Below, one piece after another: positions 17,969 through 27,202 of a stretch of 64,000 nucleotides of DNA (its first letter is position 1; every line of letters begins with the position of its first letter). This stretch comes from Gordonibacter sp034932485. Lineage in GTDB: Bacteria; Actinomycetota; Coriobacteriia; Coriobacteriales; Eggerthellaceae. Below the pieces are notes generated by a model. The model did not search any database and was not told where the DNA came from. It was given only the letters and a program-made list of their open reading frames with translations. The stretch spans positions 1 through 64,000 of the forward strand of contig JAYFOQ010000024.1 in NCBI GenBank assembly GCA_034932485.1, read 5' to 3'. Made by a program: the position numbers and the translations under genes.

Positions 17969-18724
17969 GATTCCCCCTATTTCGCGTGGCATCGAAATAT
18001 GCCCGCAGCCCTGTTACCTTCTGCTTAAAATCTCAAGCAGCAACGCGAGTATAGGAAGGGGCTATGAGGTGCACATGCTCTAAAAAGGAGGTTTGCAGAG
18101 ATGATGAGGATGGTTTTTAGGTATCACAAAGGGACTAGTCTTTTTATAATACCTGTTTAAAATTATTCTTAAAATAAATGAGTTTTACTTATGCACCCGT
18201 ATTCTGATCTACGTTGCCCCACGGAGAGTTCGGTCCTTCAGAATCATACTCAAGCAAATAGAGGTTTCTATCACCTTTGGCCGCTTCCGTCAAACATATT
18301 GTTCTTATCGCAACGCCTCCTGCTAGTTTTCTTCTCACTTTTGCAGAATACCCAAAGAAAACGCATGTTTGAGACATCTATTCTGAAGCTTTTTCAAGGG
18401 GAATGTTAAAAAACGTATAACGTATGTGATACGCATATTCTTTGATAAAAATGGTTGCCGTGCTTGGGATAAGCAAGAGAAGCGTGTTTGAAATAGAAGA
18501 AGAATCACCTGTTCATCAGTTAATAATGAAGACGAGAGTTCAGCTCTCTCCGCGTATTCTTGCGCGGCTCGTTATCCTTGACAGGCGGAGCGGGCGACTG
18601 ATTAGATGTGAACGTTCTTCGGAGAGCACGGAGGGGTTCGCAGGGAAAAGTATGCGAAATAGGGCGCTCGTCGATGGGATAAGAGGCTGGCAGTGAAAGT
18701 TGCTACGAGAGGGAGAGTACGCAT
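17969..18724. other. 756-base intergenic region between the molybdoenzyme and formate hydrogenlyase operons
   Basis: This spacer carries the divergent control regions. CTGCTT/AAGCAG (18021-18026, 18035-18040) forms a small inverted repeat near the minus-strand operon start. AAAGGAGG at 18084-18091 precedes a 19-codon frame at 18101. CGTATgtgATACG lies at 18421-18433. An 84-codon plus-strand frame from TTG 18442 to 18696 has no ribosome-binding site and matches nothing I recognise. No convincing promoter could be fixed. Confidence 0.5.
18101..18160 (+). CDS. Possible 19-residue leader peptide
   Basis: MMRMVFRYHKGTSLFIIPV is preceded by a strong AAAGGAGG 9 bases upstream and ended by TAA. The region after it is AT-rich. 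It lies upstream of the formate hydrogenlyase cluster but more than 550 bases from its first gene. There is no similarity to any peptide I know; a chance ribosome-binding site is a real alternative. Confidence 0.25.
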   Translation: MMRMVFRYHKGTSLFIIPV

Positions 18725-19270
18725 ATGGTAGCCAGAAGTTTTGTCTTTGCTGATCCGAATAGGTGTATAGGCTGCAAAACGTGCATGGCGGCATGCATCC
18801 GGTCGCATGCTGGAAGTGAGGTGACTGGTTCGCGCCTGCAGCTCGTCTCCACAATGAAGGTATCTGCTCCAATTGGTTGTCATCACTGCGTAGATGCTCC
18901 CTGTGTCAAATCCTGCCCGACGGGATGCCTGTATTCCGATGACTCTCGTGTGGGAATACGCGAGGGGAAGTGCATTGGCTGTCAGAATTGTGTTCTTGCC
19001 TGTCCATTTGGGGCTATCTCTATAAGATCCAAGCAGAAAATTGAAGTATTTAGGGGTCTCGACTTCATGGTAGGTAACGCTCCAGTGGTTGTTAAGTGCG
19101 ATCTGTGCGCTGGGCGTGACCGGGGTCCTGCCTGCGTTGAGGCGTGTCCGACGGGGGGATTGTATCTCGCTGATGACGAATTTCTCGCATCAGAAACTTC
19201 GTTGAAGCAGGGTAAAGCTGCAAAAAATACTGAGTCGTTCATGGAATCGTTTTCGAACATAACGTTTTAG
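18725..19270 (+). CDS. hydN: HydN/HycB-type 4Fe-4S electron carrier
   Basis: A 181-residue polyferredoxin with four cluster motifs: CIGCKTCMAAC, CHHCVDAPCVKSCP, CIGCQNCVLACPFGAI and CDLC...CVEACP. HydN proteins travel with the formate dehydrogenase FdhF, and this gene's stop overlaps the frame just before fdhF. GAGGGAGAG precedes ATG 18725. It is the first gene of the formate hydrogenlyase cluster. It may be an electron carrier for FdhF or help it mature; HyfA (21502) is a second, related protein. Confidence 0.85.
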   Translation: MVARSFVFADPNRCIGCKTCMAACIRSHAGSEVTGSRLQLVSTMKVSAPIGCHHCVDAPCVKSCPTGCLYSDDSRVGIREGKCIGCQNCVLACPFGAISIRSKQKIEVFRGLDFMVGNAPVVVKCDLCAGRDRGPACVEACPTGGLYLADDEFLASETSLKQGKAAKNTESFMESFSNITF

Positions 19271-19284
19271 TGAGGGGTCGTCTT

Positions 19285-21471
19285 ATGAAAAAGCACATGA
19301 CCGTATGTCCGTATTGTGGCGCCGGATGCAAGATGAATCTAATCGTAGAGAACGACGTGATTGTGGATGCTGAGCCTCTGGACGGGATAACGAACGAAGG
19401 AAATCTGTGTCTGAAGGGCCTCAGTGGGTTCGATTTCGTGAACGATACAAAGATTTTAACTCCGCGAATTCTCTATCCCATGATCAGGAGAACCAAAGGT
19501 GCCGATCTTGAGCGTGTTACTTGGGACGAGGCTCTTGATTTTACGGCGCAAAGGCTCATGGATATAAAGGATCAATACGGACCGGATTCCATCATGCTCA
19601 CGGGGTCGTCGCGCGGTCCGGGTAACGAAGCTAACTACGTTATGCAGAAATTCACGAGGGCATGCGTGGGTACCAATAATATTGACAACTGCGCAAGGAC
19701 CTGTCATGCGCCATCAGTCATCGGCCTTATGGACACTATTGGGAGCGGTGCTATGAGCGTCAGTATCCCCGGACTCGAAGAGGCTTCCTGCATCATGTTG
19801 TTCGGATACAACCCCGCAGCCAGTCATCCGATTGTCGCCCGGAGGATTATAAAGGCGCGAGAGAAGGGTGCGCGTATCATCGTATGCGATCCGCGTGTCA
19901 TTGAGACGGCACGCATCGCTGATATACACCTCCAGATGAAGAATGGTTCGAATCTTGCGCTTCTGAACGCAATGGCCTTCACGATTGTTGAGGAGGGCTT
20001 GGTTGACAAGGCCTTCGTTGAGAATCATACGAGGGGCTACGATGCATGGCTTGATGTTGTTATGCAATATCCTCCTGAGGCCGTGGAGGACATTGTTGGA
20101 GTTAAAGCCGAAGATATACGCGCCGCGGCGAGGGTCTATGCTACGGCGGAAACATCAATTATCGGGTGGGGTATGGGTGTTACTCAGCAGCGACAGGGCG
20201 TGCAAACGGTCCATGCCATTGCCTCGCTTGCCTGCGTGGCGGGCAAAATTGGTAAACCTCATTGTGGCGTTGCCCCCGTGCGTGGGCAGAATAACGTGCA
20301 GGGTAGCTGCGATATGGGTATGCTCCCAAACCTGTACCCTGGATACCAAAAGGTAGAAGATGCTAAAGTGCGCGCTAAGTTCGCCAAGGCATGGAACGTT
20401 CCCATTGATAAGCTTTCCAGTAAAGAAGGTTTCAAACTTACTGATCTTCCTCATGGCGTAAAAGAGGGTACTATCAAAGCCTTCTACAACTTTGGTGAAG
20501 ACCCCTTGCAGACTGAGCCGGACTCAGCGGATATGGAAAAAACTCTCAGAGATCTTGAATTCTTCATCAGTCAGGATATTTTTATGACACAAACGTCAGC
20601 CCTTGCTGATGTAGTGTTGCCCGCAACCTCGTGGGGTGAGCACGACGGCGTCTTTACTGCATCTGATCGCACGTTTCAGCGGTTTACTGCAGCGGTACCA
20701 CCGAAGGGTGAATGTAAACACGATTGGGAGATATTCCAAGAGTTGTCCACGCGTATGGGGTATCCGATGCGTTATCGAAGTACCTTGGAGATATGGGACG
20801 AGATCCGTGAGGTTTGCCCTCAGTTTTACGGTGCCACCTACGAGAAGATGGAAGGTCTCGGCTATGCTCAGTGGCCGATACCTGATGTCGATGGTGAAGG
20901 GACTCCCGATCTGTACTTAGGAGGTTCTTTCAATACCTCCGACGGCCGGGCTTTCCTGTTTACGCATCGTTGGATTGCTCCGACCGAAAAACCCGACGAT
21001 GGATACCCCCTTATTCTCTGCACTGTTCGCGAGGTGGGGCACTACTCGTGTCGTTCGATGACTGGCAACTGTAAGGTATTAGCGCAGCTTGCTGACGAGC
21101 CGGGTTACGTGCACATCAATCCGGTCGATGCGCAGAAGCGTGGCATTCGTGATGAGGAGCTGGTGTGGGTATATTCGCGGCGCGGGAAGGTAATCACGCG
21201 TGCAGCGATTGACGAGCGGATTAATCTCGGTGCTGTATACATGACCTACCAATGGTGGATCGGGAAATGCAACGATCTTACCATGCACGTTACTGACCCT
21301 CTCTCGGGAACACCGGAGGATAAGTACAGCTCCTGTGAGGTTGCATCGATAGAGGATCAAGTTTGGGCCGAGCAGCATATGGAAGTCTTGTACAACGGAC
21401 TTAAAGCGCGTCTCGTCGCCGAAGCAGCGCACCAAGATGCGCCCTTGCTTGCCTACGACGAGCTTCAGTAG
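19285..21471 (+). CDS. fdhF: Formate dehydrogenase H, cysteine form
   Basis: The 728-residue enzyme would oxidise formate to CO2 at a bis-MGD centre and pass electrons to the Hyf hydrogenase. Numbering from ATG 19285 agrees with E. coli FdhF: the 4Fe-4S cysteines are C8, C11, C15 and C42, and the active site reads NCARTC140-H141, where E. coli has selenocysteine 140. The codon is TGT, so this is a cysteine variant and no SECIS is needed. The PVRGQNNVQG loop with the catalytic Arg is present, as is the C-terminal dinucleotide-binding domain. GAGGGG lies 7 bases before the ATG; the GTG at 19270 is rejected. There is no Tat signal, so it acts in the cytoplasm. Confidence 0.93.
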   Translation: MKKHMTVCPYCGAGCKMNLIVENDVIVDAEPLDGITNEGNLCLKGLSGFDFVNDTKILTPRILYPMIRRTKGADLERVTWDEALDFTAQRLMDIKDQYGPDSIMLTGSSRGPGNEANYVMQKFTRACVGTNNIDNCARTCHAPSVIGLMDTIGSGAMSVSIPGLEEASCIMLFGYNPAASHPIVARRIIKAREKGARIIVCDPRVIETARIADIHLQMKNGSNLALLNAMAFTIVEEGLVDKAFVENHTRGYDAWLDVVMQYPPEAVEDIVGVKAEDIRAAARVYATAETSIIGWGMGVTQQRQGVQTVHAIASLACVAGKIGKPHCGVAPVRGQNNVQGSCDMGMLPNLYPGYQKVEDAKVRAKFAKAWNVPIDKLSSKEGFKLTDLPHGVKEGTIKAFYNFGEDPLQTEPDSADMEKTLRDLEFFISQDIFMTQTSALADVVLPATSWGEHDGVFTASDRTFQRFTAAVPPKGECKHDWEIFQELSTRMGYPMRYRSTLEIWDEIREVCPQFYGATYEKMEGLGYAQWPIPDVDGEGTPDLYLGGSFNTSDGRAFLFTHRWIAPTEKPDDGYPLILCTVREVGHYSCRSMTGNCKVLAQLADEPGYVHINPVDAQKRGIRDEELVWVYSRRGKVITRAAIDERINLGAVYMTYQWWIGKCNDLTMHVTDPLSGTPEDKYSSCEVASIEDQVWAEQHMEVLYNGLKARLVAEAAHQDAPLLAYDELQ

Positions 21472-21501
21472 CCGTTCGTGCGTGTGAGCTTGGAGGCGAA
21501 T

Positions 21502-22098
21502 GTGAATCGTTATCTAGTCATACACCCCGATCGATGCATCGGATGTAGAACGTGTGAAGCGGCTTGTGTCGGAGTTCATAGAGAGGCAGGACTTCAAAGT
21601 GTTCCGCGCCTTACGGTTGTCGAGACGAAGCGGGTCACCGCGGCTGTCATGTGTCGTCATTGCGAAAGTGCGCCCTGTCTTGCCGTATGTCCGACTGGAG
21701 TTATCAGCCGCGTGGAGGGTGTCGTTCGTGTAGATGAGCAACGTTGTATTGGATGCAAGATGTGCTCAATTGCCTGTCCGTATGGGGCGATGAGTCCTTC
21801 TGGAACCTCGATAGCGGGCGTCGAGGGTGTCTGTTATAAAACACCCGCGCATCCTGGCTCGTTAAGTCCGCTGCTCGCGTGGGAGATAGGTGTTGCCACA
21901 TGTGCGGTGAAATGCGATCTATGCATTGGATTATCGAAGATTCCTCGCTGTGTTGATGTCTGTTTGACCGGAGCACTTACGTTGGTTGATCAGGGGGATA
22001 TCGATGAGTGTGTGCGTGACAAGAAGTACCGTGCGGCGGAGGAGCTTGAGTCTGTGTCGGTCGAATGCTCGAAGGGTCGGGGATCGCAATGGGTCTGA
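21502..22098 (+). CDS. hyfA: HyfA/HycB-type ferredoxin subunit of formate hydrogenlyase
   Basis: A 198-residue ferredoxin subunit expected to link FdhF to the hydrogenase. Cluster motifs are CIGCRTCEAAC, CRHCESAPCLAVCP, CIGCKMCSIACP and CDLC...CVDVC; the last lacks the usual CP. GTG 21502 is preferred because GGAGG ends 5 bases before it; the GTG at 21478 would add eight residues containing that site. The end overlaps hyfB. A roughly 20-residue insertion before the last cluster is unlike the shorter HycB proteins. Confidence 0.83.
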   Translation: MNRYLVIHPDRCIGCRTCEAACVGVHREAGLQSVPRLTVVETKRVTAAVMCRHCESAPCLAVCPTGVISRVEGVVRVDEQRCIGCKMCSIACPYGAMSPSGTSIAGVEGVCYKTPAHPGSLSPLLAWEIGVATCAVKCDLCIGLSKIPRCVDVCLTGALTLVDQGDIDECVRDKKYRAAEELESVSVECSKGRGSQWV

Positions 22099-24116
22099 CA
22101 TTGTTATGGGGGGCTGGTGCCTTTTCGGTCGTGGGTGCGTTTCTTTCGCTTGTGCTGTATTGTCGAGAAAGTGCCGTCAAGATCGTTTCGTGTTTTTGCG
22201 GTATTGCGTCATCGGTCCTAGCTCTCGGTTTCGGACTGTTGTCGATATTTGGTCCGACGTGCATATTTAGGATGGCAAGCCCATTCGGTTTCGCTGATTT
22301 TTCGGTTTCAGTCAATCCCTTGTCAGGACTGCTGGTAGCGGTGATTTCTGTTTTGGCGGTTGCGGCGTGGATATACGGGCTTTCGTACTTCGACGAGTAC
22401 CGGGGCCGCGCCATCGGGAAGATCGGATTCTATCTGAATCTGTTCGTGATATCCATGATTTTTGTGGTGGTGGTCGATAACGCATTTTGGTTCCTTGTAT
22501 TTTTCGAACTTATGTCGTTGACCTCGTACTTTCTCGTGGTGCTTGACCGTTCAAAGCAGTCGCAACGAGGTGGATTTGTATATTTTGTCATGGCTCATGT
22601 CGGGTTTTTTATGATCATGGTGGCCTTTCTCATTATGGCGAGCGCCACGCAGGGGAGCTTTGAATTCTCTGATTTCCGGACAGTTTCCTTAGGGCCTGTG
22701 GCGGCATCCGTCGTGTTCTTGCTTGCATTTCTCGGGTTTGGCATTAAGGCAGGAATGGTTCCGTTCCATTCATGGCTTCCCCTTGCTCATCCCGAAGCAC
22801 CCTCGAACGTTTCCGCCCTTATGTCGGGCGGTATGGTTAAGATCGGTATTTTCGGTATCGTGAAGGTTTGCTTTGATTTGCTCGGGGTGTCGGGAAGTCA
22901 GGTGTGGTGGGGTTTTGTTGTCATGGTGTTCGGTGCTGTGTCGGCGGTGTTCGGTATCGCTTACGCGGTTGCAGAGCGGGATATTAAGAAAACTCTCGCC
23001 TACTGCTCGGTGGAGAACGTCGGCATCATTCTTGTCGGTGTCGGAACGGCGATCGTCGGTACAGCTCTTAATGAGCCGGCAGTTGCTGCGCTGGGACTTT
23101 TGGCAGGATTATATCATTTGGTTAATCATGCAATGTTTAAAGGTGCGTTGTTCTTGGGTGCTGGTTCTGTCATCTTTCGCACTCACACTCGCTCCCTTGA
23201 TGCGATGGGGGGCCTTGCTCGCAGAATGCCTTGGACAGCCGCGGCGTTTCTCGTAGCATCAGTTGCTATCTGTGCAATACCTCCTTTGAACGGGTTCGCT
23301 TCGGAGTGGATTACCTACCAGTCGCTGCTCAGTATTTCGCTTGAAGCAGCACCTTTTGTGAAGACGGTCGCTGTTTTGGCGGCAGCATCGCTCGCGATCT
23401 CAGGTGCCTTGGCTATCGTATGTTTCGTCAAAGCGTACGGTGTCGCTTTTTCTGGTGCCCCTCGATCAGAGAAGGCGCGGGCCGCGCGCGAAGTGCCCCC
23501 TGCCATGGTCGTAGCAAGCGTATCGCTTGCCATGTTATGCATCGGCCTCGGAATCGGGGCAGCTTGGGTTGCTCCTGTGATCTATGACATCGCAGTTTCT
23601 GTCATAGGTATTGCGGGCGGGAGTGGCGCGGTGGCAGTCGGATCGGAACTCGTGAATCCCTTAACGGGGACAGGAGTATCCTTGATTCTCATTGCTGTGC
23701 TGCTCGTGCTGATCGCTCTTTTGCTCGCAGGTCTGCGATCGCTGTTCCGACGCAAGGCGGGTATCGGTCTGAGGGAAGAACCTTGGGACTGTGGCTACCT
23801 TCCCGAATCGGAGATGCCCGCGGCAACGACGTCCTTCTCATCTGCGGTGCGGATGTTCTTCGAGGCGCTATACCGGGCGCGAGAGGTTGTCTCCGCCCAA
23901 AAGATCAAGGTTCAATGTTTGTACGGGAACCTTGTCAAAGGGATCGCGCGAGTTGAGCCGCTGTCCGACCGCTATTTAGTCGACGGCGTAATCAAGGCAG
24001 TTGATAGGTTGAGCGCTCTGACTCAGAGAGTTGAAGGCGGCGACTACCGCGTCTACATATCCTACGTCGTCGCTGCGCTTGTCTTCTTTCTCATACTGAC
24101 CGTCGTGATCGGATAA
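22089..24116 (+). CDS. hyfB: Hydrogenase-4 membrane subunit HyfB (antiporter-like)
   Basis: A 675-residue polytopic protein of the NuoL/NuoM/Mrp antiporter-like family; E. coli HyfB has 672. The core contains FFELMSLTSYFLVV, GIKAGMVPFHSWLPLAHPEAP and HLVNHAMFKGALFL, the conserved membrane Lys and His elements of ion-pumping subunits. The C-terminal part (GLREEPWDCGYLPES) is a mark of HyfB/HycC. ATG 22089 overlaps hyfA by 10 bases; an upstream ATG at 22065 is possible. It should be a proton- or sodium-moving arm of the formate hydrogenlyase. Confidence 0.9.
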   Translation: MGLTLLWGAGAFSVVGAFLSLVLYCRESAVKIVSCFCGIASSVLALGFGLLSIFGPTCIFRMASPFGFADFSVSVNPLSGLLVAVISVLAVAAWIYGLSYFDEYRGRAIGKIGFYLNLFVISMIFVVVVDNAFWFLVFFELMSLTSYFLVVLDRSKQSQRGGFVYFVMAHVGFFMIMVAFLIMASATQGSFEFSDFRTVSLGPVAASVVFLLAFLGFGIKAGMVPFHSWLPLAHPEAPSNVSALMSGGMVKIGIFGIVKVCFDLLGVSGSQVWWGFVVMVFGAVSAVFGIAYAVAERDIKKTLAYCSVENVGIILVGVGTAIVGTALNEPAVAALGLLAGLYHLVNHAMFKGALFLGAGSVIFRTHTRSLDAMGGLARRMPWTAAAFLVASVAICAIPPLNGFASEWITYQSLLSISLEAAPFVKTVAVLAAASLAISGALAIVCFVKAYGVAFSGAPRSEKARAAREVPPAMVVASVSLAMLCIGLGIGAAWVAPVIYDIAVSVIGIAGGSGAVAVGSELVNPLTGTGVSLILIAVLLVLIALLLAGLRSLFRRKAGIGLREEPWDCGYLPESEMPAATTSFSSAVRMFFEALYRAREVVSAQKIKVQCLYGNLVKGIARVEPLSDRYLVDGVIKAVDRLSALTQRVEGGDYRVYISYVVAALVFFLILTVVIG

Positions 24117-24128
24117 GAGGGGGAAACC

Positions 24129-25058
24129 ATGAATGAGATAGTGCTAGCAATCATACAACCCGTACTCTTGGTGACCGCCGCCCCGCTTTTCTCGGGAGTG
24201 AGCAGAGTCCTGCGTGCAAAAATGCACACGAGGAAGGGTCCGAGTGTTTTTCAAGACTACTACGATATTATCAAACTGTTCAAGCGGGAGGATGTGCGTA
24301 CGCGGGATTCGGGGGTACCCTTTCGGATCATGCCGGTGCTTTTCTTGGCAACCGTCCTACTCCTTGCTATGGGGATGCCGATGATCACGCGGTTCTGCCC
24401 TATACCAGCGCTCGGCGACTTCATCGTAGTCGTGTACCTGCTTGCCTTGCCACGTTTTTTCTTTGCCCTATCGTCTATTGATAGCTCAGGGTCGTATCCG
24501 GGCGTCGGCGGCATCAGAGAGCTACTTGCCAGCACCCTAATCGAGCCCTCGATGATTATCGCGCTGTTCTCCGTGGCGATTGCCACGGGATGCTCCAACA
24601 TTGGAGCTATGGGTGACGCCCTTTCATCTCTTTCTTTTACTTCTCCTATTGCGATGGTCGTCGCAGCGTTTGCGTTCTGTATAGCTTGCTACATGGAGCT
24701 TGGCAAGCTGCCTTATGACGTTGCGGAAGCTGAGCAGGAACTACAGGAAGGTCCTTTGGCTGAGTATTCGGGCCCTTCGCTTGCCATGATCAAGTTGGCG
24801 ATGTCGCTCAAACAGATCATTGTGATTAGCATGCTCCTCGCCATCTTTTTTCCTCTCGGCAGCGCTGTTGATATGGCGCCAGCTTCACTGGCGGTGGGTT
24901 TGCTCGTCTTTTGCGTGAAAGTGTCAGTCGTATTCACCCTATGCGCTTTGATAGAAAACACGGTTGCACGCGTGCGGTTCAGGCTGCTTTCGCAGCATAC
25001 GTGGATGGTGGTAGGCTGCTCTGTCCTGTCGCTTGCGTTCCTCGTCATGGGTATCTAG
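24129..25058 (+). CDS. hyfC: Hydrogenase-4 membrane subunit HyfC (NuoH-like)
   Basis: A 309-residue membrane protein of the NuoH/HycD family (E. coli HyfC 315). Characteristic segments are KMHTRKGPSVFQDYYDIIKLFKRE-type loop near residues 30-55, SPGVGG-like SYPGVGGIRE, and YMELGKLPYDVAEAEQEL with its row of acidic residues. It joins the soluble hydrogenase module to the antiporter-like subunits. It follows hyfB by 12 bases, with GAGGGGG before the ATG. Confidence 0.92.
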   Translation: MNEIVLAIIQPVLLVTAAPLFSGVSRVLRAKMHTRKGPSVFQDYYDIIKLFKREDVRTRDSGVPFRIMPVLFLATVLLLAMGMPMITRFCPIPALGDFIVVVYLLALPRFFFALSSIDSSGSYPGVGGIRELLASTLIEPSMIIALFSVAIATGCSNIGAMGDALSSLSFTSPIAMVVAAFAFCIACYMELGKLPYDVAEAEQELQEGPLAEYSGPSLAMIKLAMSLKQIIVISMLLAIFFPLGSAVDMAPASLAVGLLVFCVKVSVVFTLCALIENTVARVRFRLLSQHTWMVVGCSVLSLAFLVMGI

Positions 25059-25076
25059 GTGGAAGGGGGGATTGGG

Positions 25077-26534
25077 ATGTATTCAGAGATTGAAGTGGCG
25101 GTTTTTCCTCTTCTGGCGATTCTGGTGCCTTTTGTTGGCACGTTGCTGATTCTGGCGCTGCCACGCAAGGTTGCGCGATGGGTCTGTGCGGTTGCTGCTG
25201 GCATTTCATTGCTCGCGTGTTTGTCTGCTGCTGCGCTCTATGCGCAGGGGGGCATGCAGGCGTTGTCGGTGTCGTGTGTGTCGCTGGGTTCTGTGGTTGC
25301 GTTTGGTTTTACCATCGACGGGATGAGCACACTTTTGTCTTCAGCGTTCGTTGGTATTGGTTTTTTGGTGACGGTGTACTCGTTCGCCTATCTCAACAAG
25401 GGAAATCGTGAGCATCCTGACGAACATAGAAAGCGCTTCTATGCAGTCTTCATTGCCTTTATTGGCGCGATGGCTGGTCTTGTTTTTAGCTCGACAATTC
25501 TTGGGCAGCTCGTGTTCTTCGAAATAACCGGCGCTTGTTCGTGGTCGCTTATTGGCTATTACAACAACGACACTTCGAGGAAGTCGGCGATGAAGGCGCT
25601 CATTATCACACATATTGCTTCGCTGGGTCTCTATTGCGCCGCTGCCGTGCTGTTTCTTCAGACCGGATCCTTCGAGCTTCAGGCGATCGCACAGCTCGGC
25701 GAAGGGTGGAAAGCCTTTGTCCTCATTGCGATCCTTGTGGCCGCATGGGGCAAATCGGCTCAGCTTCCGTTCTACATGTGGCTTCCTTCGGCCATGGAGG
25801 CTCCGACTCCTGTTTCGGCGTATCTGCATGGAGCGTCAATGGTGAAGGTGGGCGTGTACATCTTCGCACGCGCCCTTCTGTGCGCGGGGCCCGTGCCCGT
25901 CGAGGTCGGCTGGGTCGTGGTTGTGGGTGCTATTGTAACCATGGTATTTAGTTTCCTTATGTACTTGCCACAAAAAGATATCAAGCGTCTCTTAGCCTAT
26001 TCGACTATCGCGCAGCTCTCCTATATGTTTCTTGGTTTTGGTTTCGCTATCTTCGGCTCGCAGCTTGCTTTACAGGGCGGCGTGGCCCATATTTTCAACC
26101 ATGCGTTCGCTAAGACCCTGTTCTTCCTTGTAGCGGGTGCTTTGAGCTACACCATGGGCACGCGGCTACTCACGAAATTCAGGGGACTCTCGTCGAAAAT
26201 GCCGCTGTTGGCAATGGCATTCGCTTTCGGTGCCCTCGCGATTGGTGGGCTTCCTCCCTTTGGACCGTTCTTCAGTAAATTCATGATACTCGCAGGCGGG
26301 TTCGAGGTTTCATCGCAAAGCGTATTGCTTTTGGTGATCGTGATTGTTGCCATTATTGAGTCGCTCTGCTCGTTCGCGTGGTTCTTGAAATGGATGGGTT
26401 CGGTTGTTTCAGGGACGCCATCCGAGACGGTCGCGGATGCACGGCCGCTTCCGAAGCCTATGGCGGTGGTGTTCATCGTGCTTATGGTTATGACGGTCTG
26501 CTCTGGGTTCATTGCAGTAGCTTGGTTGAGTTAG
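25077..26534 (+). CDS. hyfD: Hydrogenase-4 membrane subunit HyfD (antiporter-like)
   Basis: A 485-residue antiporter-like subunit (E. coli HyfD 479). It has FEITGACSWSLIGYYNND, AWGKSAQLPFYMWLPSAMEA and HIFNHAFAKTLFFLVAG, the NuoL/M/N signature helices. ATG 25077 is chosen since GAAGGGGGG precedes it; GTG 25059 is a longer reading. HyfD is absent from the simpler Hyc (hydrogenase-3) system, so its presence marks a full Hyf-type complex with three antiporter-like subunits (B, D, F). Confidence 0.9.
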   Translation: MYSEIEVAVFPLLAILVPFVGTLLILALPRKVARWVCAVAAGISLLACLSAAALYAQGGMQALSVSCVSLGSVVAFGFTIDGMSTLLSSAFVGIGFLVTVYSFAYLNKGNREHPDEHRKRFYAVFIAFIGAMAGLVFSSTILGQLVFFEITGACSWSLIGYYNNDTSRKSAMKALIITHIASLGLYCAAAVLFLQTGSFELQAIAQLGEGWKAFVLIAILVAAWGKSAQLPFYMWLPSAMEAPTPVSAYLHGASMVKVGVYIFARALLCAGPVPVEVGWVVVVGAIVTMVFSFLMYLPQKDIKRLLAYSTIAQLSYMFLGFGFAIFGSQLALQGGVAHIFNHAFAKTLFFLVAGALSYTMGTRLLTKFRGLSSKMPLLAMAFAFGALAIGGLPPFGPFFSKFMILAGGFEVSSQSVLLLVIVIVAIIESLCSFAWFLKWMGSVVSGTPSETVADARPLPKPMAVVFIVLMVMTVCSGFIAVAWLS

Positions 26535-26545
26535 GGGGATGAGTC

Positions 26546-27199
26546 ATGTCTGCATTTGCTTGGGTCAATGCTTTAGGAGGCTTACTCATTGTCACCTCGA
26601 CGATGGTGGTTCTCGCTCGGTCGGTAAAAAGGTCAGCGATTCTTTATGCAGTGCAATCTTTTGTTCTTGTATTACTTCTCGTGTCGCTCGCGTTTGCGAC
26701 CGATTCTGAGGTGCTATTTATGTGGTCCGCCTCGGCCTTTGTGACCAAGGTTGTTCTCGTTCCTGGGATGCTATTGTTTTTGCAGCGGAAGCTCGGCGCC
26801 GATTCGCAGGATCTCGGCGAGCGTCTTTCCCCCTTTAAGAGTATCACGCTCATAGCTATAGAAGTGCTGATTTGTTTTGCGGCGGTACAGGGTATCGATT
26901 TGTACACTGCTGTCGAAGTAAAGCCGGCGCTTGCCATCTCGCTTGCTCACTTCTTCATCGGATTAACGTGCATTGTCTCACAGCGTAACATCGTAAAGCA
27001 GATATTCGGTTATTGCCTGATGGAGAACGGCTCGCATGTGACGCTGGCGCTCCTTGCGCCTCAGGCGCCCGAGCTCGTGGAGATTGGCATCGCGACCGAC
27101 GCTATCTTTGCGGTTCTGATCATGGTTCTCATGGTGCTGCGAATATATAAGACCACGAAAACGCTTGATACACGCGACCTCATGGAACTGAAGGGGTAG
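26546..27199 (+). CDS. hyfE: Hydrogenase-4 membrane subunit HyfE
   Basis: A 217-residue protein with about seven helices, the same size as E. coli HyfE (216) and related to NuoK at its C-terminal half. FIGLTCIVSQRNIVKQIFGY followed by CLMENGSHVTLAL matches the conserved HyfE/NuoK region with its membrane glutamate. Starts 11 bases after hyfD, with TAGGGGGATG before the ATG, and ends four bases before hyfF. Confidence 0.88.
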   Translation: MSAFAWVNALGGLLIVTSTMVVLARSVKRSAILYAVQSFVLVLLLVSLAFATDSEVLFMWSASAFVTKVVLVPGMLLFLQRKLGADSQDLGERLSPFKSITLIAIEVLICFAAVQGIDLYTAVEVKPALAISLAHFFIGLTCIVSQRNIVKQIFGYCLMENGSHVTLALLAPQAPELVEIGIATDAIFAVLIMVLMVLRIYKTTKTLDTRDLMELKG

Positions 27200-27202
27200 A
27201 AC

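Noticed and set aside
18442..18696. 84-codon plus-strand frame before hydN
   Set aside because: TTG start with no ribosome-binding site and no recognisable family; left in the spacer description.
19694..19702. Possible selenocysteine site in FdhF
   Set aside because: The codon at position 140 is TGT (Cys), so no recoding is needed.
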